Shown one piece after another: positions 24,463 through 33,600 of a DNA stretch of 64,000 nucleotides. The stretch lies in NCBI GenBank assembly GCA_020736575.1, contig JAGPYM010000053.1, forward strand, positions 104,680-168,679. Reading direction: 5' to 3'. The notes under the pieces are model-generated. The model was not told where the DNA came from and ran no database searches. It worked only from the letters and a program-made list of their open reading frames with translations. A program made the translations under genes and the position numbers. Source of the stretch: Thelonectria olida (taxonomy: Eukaryota; Ascomycota; Sordariomycetes; Hypocreales; Nectriaceae). How positions within the stretch are numbered: position 1 is the stretch's first letter; the number at the start of each line of letters is the position of its first letter.

Positions 24463-25456
24463 CGTCAAGTATGGATGTACAAAGAATCTCGTGACAGGTT
24501 GAAATTTGTACTGTGAAATTTGGATTGAAGACTGTCGAATAACGTAGTAGTAAGGGGGTTCCTCCTAGAGATAGGTATATATAAGCGTCGAGTATGCATT
24601 GCGTAAGCTCACAGCGGGCAGAAGGCCTCGGGTCTCGGGATCTGTGAAATGCAGGATGAGGTTCAGTTGGCCACTAGAAGGGGTCTTATGACAGAGCAGT
24701 TCAAGCTTGCGGAAGTCTTAGATCATCCCACGGGGACGTGTTTCTCGTGCCTAGGAATGAAGCATGGGCAACAAAGCATGTCAAGCACTGTTGGCGCGAT
24801 CTACACAACGTCACAATGCGGGGCCACACCATCGTCACCGGTACTAACCTGAGCTTGGCGAAAACGCCGACGGGGTTTCAAGTCATGAAGTTATTGTTTG
24901 CCGTAATGTTATTAAAAAGTGCTGTACCGAGCTACTTACCCTATACTACCATCGAGACCAAACTGATTTAGTGTCTAACCTGATTGGGGTTTCCCCGCAA
25001 AATCGGATTTTTAATCAAGTGGGCCGTGACCATCCATCCCCGCAAGTGATCGGCTACAGGGAAGGAAGGACCGATGACGATGCATGAATTCCGGACCGGA
25101 ATTCAACGACATGCGGCGCCGGGCGGCCCCACTCGTAACCGAGGTGGCCTCACCTGAGTCTAGGTCCGAGGCTCTTGCTCTTCAGGCCAGCCATCTCGCT
25201 CCCAGCATCACGTCCGCCTGATTTTTGTGTAATGAACCATTTTTTGAACAACAGATATCTCTCGTCCGTTGGCCGTATCTATCATATCCCCGGCCTCTCA
25301 ACATATGAGTGCACATATTGTGTCAAGTACAGTTCGTTTGCATGTTTCCAGTCCTTTACAAAAGAAATGGGCGGACTGTTTCTTGTCCAGGAAAGCCATC
25401 TTAATTTAATGTCGGGGGCCAATTTCAACTTGTGCCTAGTATTGAACGTACTATTC
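24463..25456. other. 994-bp intergenic region with a perfect inverted repeat
   Basis: No gene is convincing. It contains the tautomerase promoter on the left. A perfect inverted repeat at 25086-25104 is listed separately. Confidence 0.5.
25086..25104. promoter_or_regulatory. Perfect inverted repeat GAATTCCGG-A-CCGGAATTC
   Basis: Nine-base arms with a one-base spacer. The centre reads CGG-A-CCG, an inverted CGG pair of the kind bound by Zn2Cys6 transcription factors, though the spacing is unusual. It lies 624 bp upstream of the tautomerase ATG and about 350 bp beyond the stop of the metallo-hydrolase gene. Confidence 0.35.
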
Positions 25457-26338
25457 CTAAATCCTAGTCTCCTTCGGAACGATGAAAACCCCCGTAGCAC
25501 TCAGTGCAAGCGCGTTCGGATTGTACCGATCCGGGTATAGCTCTGTCATCTTGGCGATGATCTCTGCTTCGTCCTTGGGATCCCCTTCCAGCACGCGGCC
25601 AAAATCTTCAAGATATCTCTTAGTAGCTGCCAGATGCCAAACTCCATCAATCTCCTCTGCCTGTCGGTGCCCAGGGACCACATACGAAGGATTCAGGGCC
25701 TCGACCTTCTCGACGGCCCGAATCCATTCTTCGCGCTTGGCCTTGGTATTCGCCTCAAATAGCATCTGATGCACCTGTCCATAAACAACATCTCCGCAAA
25801 CGGCCAACTTGAGATCCGGAACCCAAAGAATAGTGGAATCATGCGTGTCAGAGTGACCGCACTCAATCGCTTGGAAAACCCAGCGGTTTTCAAGCTTGAA
25901 TGTGAGATCAGAGCCATCAGGAAGAGGCTGTGCTAGCTTGAAAGGCCGAGCGATCTGGCCTGGAAATCGATACTCCCAAGTCTGGCTGAAGTAGGGCTCC
26001 GCAACCTGCTGTTCCATGTGTTCAACCGTTCCGCGGGTGGCAATGGGGACTGCTCCGACAAAGCGCTCAAGGAGAAGTGGTAAGCCAAAGAAGTGATCTC
26101 CATGGCCATGCGTGATATAGATAAAGGACAGCTTCCTGTTTGGAGCAATCCTTTTGATCCATTCAATCAGATCCTCAGTCTGTTTGATTGTGATTGGAGT
26201 GTCGACGAGGACAGCTTCATTTGCAGAGTAGATGAGGGTGCAAGAAATCGGAGACCAGGGCCCGTTGGTCGTAGCAGGCGGAGGCCTAATGACAGGAATG
26301 GGAGGGGCAATATACACAGCAGATCGCAGCTCGGCCAT
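25457..26338 (-). CDS. Metallo-beta-lactamase-fold hydrolase
   Basis: Single exon, 293 residues. The zinc-binding signature THGHGDH is at residues 76-82. A third metal ligand is likely the His of ECGHSDTHD, the bridging Asp lies in AVCGDVVY, and the last His is in VVPGH. This is the complete ligand set of a two-metal MBL-fold enzyme. There is no signal peptide or membrane segment, so it is probably cytosolic. The superfamily covers lactonases, glyoxalases, thioesterases and beta-lactamases, and the active-site sequence does not decide between them. Fungal relatives often occur singly in accessory regions and near secondary-metabolism genes. The broken asaB-like fragment 1.3 kb upstream is a weak hint of such a past here. 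Confidence 0.88.
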   Translation of the reverse strand: MAELRSAVYIAPPIPVIRPPPATTNGPWSPISCTLIYSANEAVLVDTPITIKQTEDLIEWIKRIAPNRKLSFIYITHGHGDHFFGLPLLLERFVGAVPIATRGTVEHMEQQVAEPYFSQTWEYRFPGQIARPFKLAQPLPDGSDLTFKLENRWVFQAIECGHSDTHDSTILWVPDLKLAVCGDVVYGQVHQMLFEANTKAKREEWIRAVEKVEALNPSYVVPGHRQAEEIDGVWHLAATKRYLEDFGRVLEGDPKDEAEIIAKMTELYPDRYNPNALALSATGVFIVPKETRI

Positions 26339-27613
26339 TGTTATTTGTGCTATCTTGTCGTGCTGTGGTATGAACGATACTTAGAGCCAGATGGACGGAG
26401 CAAAATAATGCAGTGGTGAATCGATAGTTAAACGATGTTCATCTTAACGACACACAGTTTATTAAGTGTAATTCATTTTGGGTTCTAGAACGATGTAAGA
26501 TTTGGTCGTTATTAATTACAATGCTCTGAGTTCCACTTGTCAACGCCGACGGCATTTATGCCCAACAACCAGGCGAGCCGAATACTTCTTGCTGGTTCAT
26601 GATTAGCCCGAGACCCTTCCCTCCCCTAGGATCACTAAACCCCGTCGGATTCTTGACATAATATGGGAAACATTGCCAGGATGTGCGGGGTTAGGGATTG
26701 GATACAGGCCGTTGAGTTACATTGAAGGCGGTTTGAGAGCACGGGGTATCCCGCTTCATCATGATAACTCTACAAAGCTGTCAATGATGCCTCGGCGACA
26801 AGTGGGCCAATTTGATTGTAACTTTTGTCTGAGAACATACTATGTGACGAACACAGGGGCGGTCATAGCACCTAAGGAAGAGGGGGTGCACCAGCTGCCT
26901 ATCCGTTACTGCTACGATTAAAAAGCATGCTGACCTGTAGCTTTAAATAGAAAGTGTGCCGAGGTGCCGGATCACATTAAGCGGAACGATTTCAAAAGGC
27001 AGGCCTCGCAGTCATAGCCTACAACATAGAAATCGGGTGACCGTCATGGCCTTCCCGGCCACCACCCCAATCAGCACGAGCAGACTCAGGACACCCGCGA
27101 CGTCATTTGATACGCAACCGTGTGTCAAAAAGTCGAGCAAAATCGGAATGCACTGTGGGGTAGTAGGTATTCCTGAGATATTGCTCTTATTGCTGGTGCA
27201 ATGATCCCTCGTGAGCCAGGAGCACACCTCTCGCAGCTTGACGGCAAAAGGTGCTGGCAAAGCGACAATGATGCAGGACGTAAGCATCAGCATTTACGGA
27301 GTCACGTCGAGTGCCTCGCGCAAATCAGCTACTGATGTGACACTGCACATTGGCTGACATCATGGGCGCTTGAAATGAAGGGAAGCCGACATTCGCCGAG
27401 CAGTTCCGCGGGCTTTGGTTAGGCTTCCTATGGTACTGCTACACATGCTCTGAGCAGAGCCGCATGTACTCTGTTCCCCGATAGTAAAAAACTGCCCGAA
27501 TTTGGGATCAGAAGAAATGGAGGCTAAAGTCGGTCCCCTTGCTGCCACTGGGGGATGAACTGTTACCATCGGCTAAGCCTACCATCCCTAGCTGCGATAA
27601 TATACATCATATC
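26339..27613. other. 1.27-kb intergenic region, nothing recognised
   Basis: Contains the promoter of the metallo-hydrolase at its left end. A 93-codon minus-strand frame at 27012-27293 encodes a Leu/Val-rich stretch, but it has no flanking exons or family resemblance. No gene called. Confidence 0.45.
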
Positions 27614-27859
27614 ATGGATACAACATCTTCAATTTGGTTCCTTGAAGAGAATGAACTATACCAAAGCACCAAACCCTATCGACTAATGTTCTCACCAGCG
27701 GACATCACTGCGCCTCTGTCAAATCTCATCAGACACGAAGTTCAGAACATTCCCATTAGAGACATTCGCCTGGCCGATGCAGAAAAGCTCAGATTCGACG
27801 AGACCAGGTTGCCATCTTGTCGATCGACTGCCCGTCCATTTCTTATTAGCTGTATTTAA
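27614..27859 (+). pseudogene. N-terminal fragment of an asaB/CmcJ-like hydroxylase-desaturase gene
   Basis: From the ATG at 27614 about 65 residues read like the start of the fungal GA4-desaturase / asaB / 7-alpha-cephem-methoxylase family. They show a short lead, then NELYQSTKPYRLMF, a proline-containing segment with an Asn, and then IPIRDIR followed by LRFDET, where the family has DIRG...L..D..GF. After that the match stops abruptly and the frame ends at 27859 in AT-rich DNA. I see no splice donor leading to a second exon. The remaining ~200 residues of the family are absent, so this is a truncated remnant. Recognition is from memory of the family pattern and needs a profile search. Confidence 0.5.
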
Positions 27860-28110
27860 ATTGTTAATTTAGCGAGATTGGATCAAGCTATTATTAGAGG
27901 CTAATACTAGAGCATGTGAATATTCGTAAACCAGACTGAGTTACCTAGGGAGCAAGACGGCTCAGCTCGTATGTTCAAAAGAGCAGGAGCAGAAGAAGAA
28001 AGACAAACACGGTGCTCGTAGCAGCAGACTGTAGAAATCAGTATGTGGCCAGAAGGAAGGTGATCTTCATCTTGGCAGCAACCTTGACAGAACAATGACA
28101 GACTCCCGCA

Positions 28111-30231
28111 TTACCAAATCTTAAACGCGCTCATCTCTAATCCATCCCCAAGCGCCTCCCCATCCATTATCCCATGCATATACGCCTCTCCGATGACCCT
28201 CCACCCCGACGATCCCTCCACAGATCTCAACACAGCCGGCACCTGACTCCCCATAAGAATGGCAACCCGGTCCCCGGGCTTGACAGTCTCGGCCACGAGC
28301 CCCACGTAATCCTTCTCCGTCACCACGAGCCTCCGCCGAAACGTCGCGGCGTGCGGGCCCGTGATGTCGTTGCAATCTGCCGTCGACGCAGTGGGAGACA
28401 GGGAGAGCAGGTGGTCCAGGTCCGCCGCGCAGCCCCGTACCCCGACGTCGATGGCCACGCGGTAGCAATCCGCCACGAGAGTGTGCGCAAAGGTCTGGCG
28501 AAGGGAGGCCGGGAAAGGGGACCGGGAATGGGGTGTGCTGTTTCTGGATTGGCTGCGGGAGGGTAAAGAGAGGGCGAGGGCCTCGAGCCATTCCAGCCAC
28601 GGGGCCACAACCTCGGTGCCCGCCATGGTCGTTCCGGAAGAGGGGCTCGTGTGCGCGATCCGATCGAAGAGGAAGCCCTCGCAACATAGCGTCTGGCCCT
28701 CAATGTCAAGGGACGCGGCGTGCGCCGTGCTGCCTCCCGAGGCGCTGTACAGCTTCCCGATCTCGAGGCCGGCGCCGCCCTCCTCTTCTTCCTGGGCAAG
28801 CCACTTGATGCACCACGGGGCTGCGATGACTCCTGGACGGTCGTAGCCCGGCGGCGATTGGACGCCGCGCTTGAAGAATGGCATAGGAGTCCCCTTGACG
28901 GTCCAATCGGGCACCCAAGACGGAAGATCGAGGCTTTCACGCCTCCTCTCGACGCTCGCGGGGCCTGATTCGTCTTCGGTGGCCACCAGGAGCGAGCAGT
29001 GCCCCAACACGTCTAGGTTCCCGTGCTTCTGGATCATGGACCACGCGGCACTCGTATACGCCTGCTCGACTGACTTGTCGTACGCCACGTCCAACAGCTC
29101 GGCGCCGTCCAGACTCGTCGGGATAAGCGCATACAGCTTGTCCCGCGGGTTTGTCGCCTCGAACTCTCTCAGCGCGGGCAGTAGGTCGGCGAGCTTCAGG
29201 AAGCGGCTCGAGCCCGTCGCGTGGTAGTGTCGCCGCTGCATGAGGTAGTACTGCATGTACGCCGACGTCTTGCTTGTGTTGTCGCGCAGGCCGCTGAATA
29301 AATGCGCCCGCCTCGGGCCCAGAGTTGAATCCCCACCGGAACTGCTGCTCATGTTCTTCTCGCCGGCTATGGCGCCAAAGAGAGCCGCTATGTGGCGCAC
29401 AATCTGGTTCGCCGTGAGGACGTGCTCAAAGGGGATCGAGTGCTCCCCGATGCGCACCTCGGCCCCGAGTCGGCACGGCGCTGTGGCTTCCTGGTACACC
29501 CAGATGCGGCTCCACCACGGCCGCGAAAAGATGTCACGCATGCCCTCCCAAGCAGCAGCCGCAGGGTCCGATGCGTCCCGGCCGTCCAGCCCACCGCCCA
29601 GAACGTCGGGAATATCGGCGGCTGTGATGCTCGCCAGCGCCCGGGCTACCGAGTTCCTCTCGCGCGACAGCCGCGGCACCCACCACCTCTCGTATAAATC
29701 CGTCATGCGCCTGACAGCGCGTGCCGTAGCCGACTTGTGCGGCATGCTCTCGCCCAGCCAGATGACGATGCTGTCGGCCTCCTCGTACAGGCGCTTCATG
29801 AGGCGGATCTGCGCGTTGCGCTCGGCCAGGTCGGCCTGGTTGATGCACACGGCGTCGACCCAGAGGACGGGGCATGTCTGCTCGGTGCGGTAGGCCCGCA
29901 GGAAGGCGTACAGGTTGGGCGTGACGGTGACCGGGCGACCATCGAGGAGGATCGTCGGCGGTGCTACTCCGTCTCCGCCGGAGGGCGCTGGGGCACCCCA
30001 GACGTAAGAGAGGGCCGAAAAGGGCTTGACGTTGGCGACGGGGTAGTGTTCCAGGTAGCAAGCGATGGGTTCGTCGGGGTTGCCTGGGTTAAGGACGAGG
30101 AGACGGATCTCGCCGGGTCCGAGGGGACGGTGGACATGCTTGCGAGGGGCCGCTGGGCTCTCGTCAGGTTCCGGCGATGATGCGGGCGGAGAAATGGGGA
30201 GGGGGGGATGGCAGGTGTACCCAACGTTCAT
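28111..30231 (-). CDS. HET-domain (heterokaryon incompatibility) protein
   Basis: Single exon, 706 residues from the ATG at 30231. The open frame extends to 30483, but the extra 84 residues look like untranslated leader. The HET domain starts near residue 40. Its three blocks are visible: FSALSYVWG (71-79), LWVDAVCINQADLAERNAQI (123-142) and then the Arg/Lys-rich MKRLYEEADSIVIWLGE block, all well conserved. HET proteins trigger cell death when incompatible fungal cells fuse, often activated by a partner NLR. The C-terminus, with GDRVAILMGSQVPAVLR and a GEAYMHGIM.GE motif, is the usual conserved tail of this subfamily. A large NACHT/ankyrin gene lies 381 bp upstream on the same strand. This context supports an allorecognition role, but specificity is unknown. 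Confidence 0.9.
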   Translation of the reverse strand: MNVGYTCHPPLPISPPASSPEPDESPAAPRKHVHRPLGPGEIRLLVLNPGNPDEPIACYLEHYPVANVKPFSALSYVWGAPAPSGGDGVAPPTILLDGRPVTVTPNLYAFLRAYRTEQTCPVLWVDAVCINQADLAERNAQIRLMKRLYEEADSIVIWLGESMPHKSATARAVRRMTDLYERWWVPRLSRERNSVARALASITAADIPDVLGGGLDGRDASDPAAAAWEGMRDIFSRPWWSRIWVYQEATAPCRLGAEVRIGEHSIPFEHVLTANQIVRHIAALFGAIAGEKNMSSSSGGDSTLGPRRAHLFSGLRDNTSKTSAYMQYYLMQRRHYHATGSSRFLKLADLLPALREFEATNPRDKLYALIPTSLDGAELLDVAYDKSVEQAYTSAAWSMIQKHGNLDVLGHCSLLVATEDESGPASVERRRESLDLPSWVPDWTVKGTPMPFFKRGVQSPPGYDRPGVIAAPWCIKWLAQEEEEGGAGLEIGKLYSASGGSTAHAASLDIEGQTLCCEGFLFDRIAHTSPSSGTTMAGTEVVAPWLEWLEALALSLPSRSQSRNSTPHSRSPFPASLRQTFAHTLVADCYRVAIDVGVRGCAADLDHLLSLSPTASTADCNDITGPHAATFRRRLVVTEKDYVGLVAETVKPGDRVAILMGSQVPAVLRSVEGSSGWRVIGEAYMHGIMDGEALGDGLEMSAFKIW

Positions 30232-30612
30232 TGTCGGCGGATGTCGACGGTCGGCAAGACGGCCAAATGTGGAGTGCACCTGCCTTTTTTCTTCCTTTGA
30301 TAATCTGATCGGCAGGAACTGGAAGCGAAGTGGAACTGCCAAGAGCCGAGTCGCCGGGGTTAGAAGACATTCGGCTTGATTGCAGAGCGTGGTCGTTCCT
30401 TCTTCTAATAGTAGTGGAGCTGAGGAGACTCGAGCCCCACCGAGCAAAGCCCCACACTCTGCGGCTGAAATGCAAAGCCCCACCCACCTTTGGTACAGTG
30501 TAAACGCTATCTGCGATCTGTACCCAGGAGGTCGTGTGGTGCGCCTTTACTCGGTGGGAAGTAAATTGCATAATCAATCTGTAGATGCTGTGTACCAGTA
30601 GAAAGTCAGGAT
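30232..30612. other. Short intergenic gap between NLR stop and HET start
   Basis: 381 bp that must contain the HET gene promoter. No motif recognised. The upstream extension of the HET open frame covers most of it. Confidence 0.5.
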
Positions 30613-33600
30613 TTACCCACGAACTGGGACCCCTACCGAGAGAGCTAACGATTCTGAAAATGTAGTTGGTGTTTCTGAGGTGCTGGCATTCTCTGGCACT
30701 CGCCTATCTGCCAGCGTCCCTCGCCCCCTGCGCGTTCCCCGCTGCCCACGCACCGTCGTATCAAGCACCACAGACGAACCACCCAAGACATCCACCGCCG
30801 TCCTCTCCGCCGTCCTCATTAGGACCCTGAGCACCTCGGCATGCCCCCGATCTGCCGCGTGGTGAGCAGCCGCCCATGCCTGAGCGTCCAGCGCCCCAAG
30901 CCGTACCCCCGCGGCGAGCAAGTGCTCCACAATGGCCACGTGCCCGTACCTCGCCGCCACGTGCAGCGCCGTCCGGCCCTTCGCCCCCGTCTGGTCGACC
31001 CTGGCGCCGAGCTCCACCAGCCGCTTGCCGACGGTCCAGTTGCCGCGCCGCACGGCACGGTGCAGCGGGCGGTCTCCGTTGACGGCCGGCGCGCTGACGT
31101 CAGCGCCCGCGCGGACGAGGTGGTCGAGCACGTCGACGGCCTCGTCCCTATCCCCCTGCAGGAGGTGCAGCGGCGTGTAGCCCTCGGCGTCGGCCGCCGT
31201 CGCGCAGCCGTGGTGCCGGATCAGCGCCGCCATGGTGTCCGGGAACGGGTAGCGGCTCGCGGCGGCGTGGACAGGCGTGCGGCCCTGCGCGTTGCGGATG
31301 TTGACCGAGGCGCCACAGGCCAGGAGGGCTTCGACGGCTTGTGGATCGCCGGTCCCGACGCCGATGTGCAGGGCCGTGTCGCCCTCGGAGGGAGTGCGTT
31401 CGTTCGGCAGGGCACCCGCAGCGACGAGCATCTCCACCATGTTCCGCCGGTTAGGCTTTCCGTGGTACACAGTAAGGCCTTTATCGTCCCCATTGCGCTT
31501 GCTGACGACTAAATGGAGGGAGCTCCGGCCTCTGCTATCCATGGCTTTGACGTCGGCTCCGCAATCTGCCTCCAACAATTGCTTGAGGAGCACATCATTG
31601 TCTCTGGCGATGACCTCGTGGAGCGGGTTGTTCCCGTCGTCAGTCCAGGTGCGGAGCCTTCCTCCTTTGCGGATCGCCAGTGTCGCCATTTCATCGTTTC
31701 CAAGAACACAAGCCGTGCAAAGCACGTCGCTCCATGCGTCCCTGGATTCGGGGGTTTCGGTGAAGAATGCGCTCACTCTCTCCAATGCAGCGGCAGAGCC
31801 ACTGTTGTGAGACGCGCGAACAAGGTTCGCGTAGGCAGTGGGATCAAGTGTGCTGCCGCTCGGCGAGCCCACGCGTTGATGCCGGAGAAGGACGTCGACG
31901 ACATCGTCGTGGCCGGCCACCACGGCGACGGCCAGAGGTGAAGCCCCATCTCTGTTTTCGACTGTGGCGTCAGCTCCCAGATCCAAGAGCATGGCCACGC
32001 ATTCCGACTTGGAATGGTCCGGCTGGGCATGTTCCGCCTCCTTTTCAAGCTTGCAGCAGCACTTGAAGTGGTCACCGGCCTTCTTCGCCGCCGCCGCGGC
32101 AGTGGCCCGCGCTGCCCAGTGCAGAGCTGTCTCGCCCGTGTCTGTTAGAACATCCAACCCCGCGCCATTTTCAGCCAGCAGCTTCACCGAGACGGCATGA
32201 GCACCCGAAGCGGCGACGTGAAGAGGCGTCTCGCCTTCAGCCCCCCTCGCAGAGATATTGGCCCCGCGGGCGATGAGGTGAGACAAAACTTCGGCACTCC
32301 CTATGCAGCCCGCGCTGTGCATCGCTGTCCATCCTTTCATAACGCTACCCCAGTGCCGAGGACGATCAGTCCGTTCCACTCCGCACTGATTCCACAATAG
32401 CACTCCAGTAAAACCGTAAGCTTCAGGTGGTTCGTAGCTCTGTCCGTCGTATTCGTAGGCATAATCGACAAATGCCCCCGAATCTAAAAGCATCTTGACA
32501 AGCTCCAAGTGGCCCTTGTAGGCAGCATACTGCAGAGCAGTCCCTCCCCTCCTGGACATGATGGAAGTGTCGATACCTCGATAGAGGAGCGTCTGCGCAA
32601 GTTCGCAATCCTCATCCATCACAGCGTAATGCAGGATGGACTCCCCGTCGATATTAGTTGCGTTCACGTTGCAGTCATGATCCAAAAGAAGCCGTGCTGC
32701 TCCCAGCTGTTTTGAACAACCTGCAGCCACCAAGGGCGTTGAACCATCGTCGGCACCGAGGGAGAGATCTGGGTGGTGGTTGAGAAGTATGCCCAACGTC
32801 TCCAAGTTCCCTTCATGCACAGCAACATGTACTGGCGTCATTCCGTACGCGGTTGTAGCGTTGATGTCCGCTCCGTACTCTAGGAGTGGCTTCACAGCCA
32901 TGTCCGAGTTTGAGGAAGCCGCCACGTGGAGGGGAGCCCAGCCTTCGCCGTCTTGAGCGCCGGGGTCCATTCCACGGCCCAACAAGATCCTAAGCAGCCG
33001 CTCGTTACGCTTTTCGATCACGACACCCAAGAGCGACTTGTGAGTGGACAACCTTGCATGTGCAAGCGATCCAGATGCCATGGCAATGACCCGTTCCGCT
33101 AGATCAGTCGCGTCCGCGCTCACAAACCCAGCCGCCATCCCCAGAAGCGTGTGATTCGGAACACCAGGCGGCATGCGGGACAGAAGGTAGTTTCCAATTT
33201 CCAGGCCTAATGCTCCATGCTGGTATCCGCAGACTGCTTCTTCCACCGCCGTCTCGCCATCACAGACTTCGTTTGCGCCGTCACTTTCGGTGAACGCAAT
33301 CATGGGGTCCGGTGCGTTGTCGAAGAGAAACTTGACCATAACCACGTCCTCAGAACGAGCTGCGCAGTGAAAAACACTCCGCCGTTGGTGATCAAGTTGG
33401 TCGATTCTTGCGCCATGGCGGAGCATGTATTCAACCAAGGGAATGGATCCGGATTGAACAGCCGATAACAGACGCGGGATCTGCTGAGAAGTACCGTCCT
33501 GAGCTGAGAGGCTGCCCTGGCTCTCATCAAGGAATTTAACCATATCGAGGTTTCCCGATTTTGCCGCTTCATCCATGCTTTCCCCAGTCACCTCGGCGCC

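Noticed and set aside
29255..29893. 212-codon plus-strand frame opposite the HET gene
   Set aside because: GC-rich antisense shadow of a well-supported HET protein; composition is Arg/Ser-biased without any domain.
30841..31512. 223-codon plus-strand frame opposite the ankyrin repeats
   Set aside because: Periodic antisense shadow of the ankyrin coding sequence; no family features.
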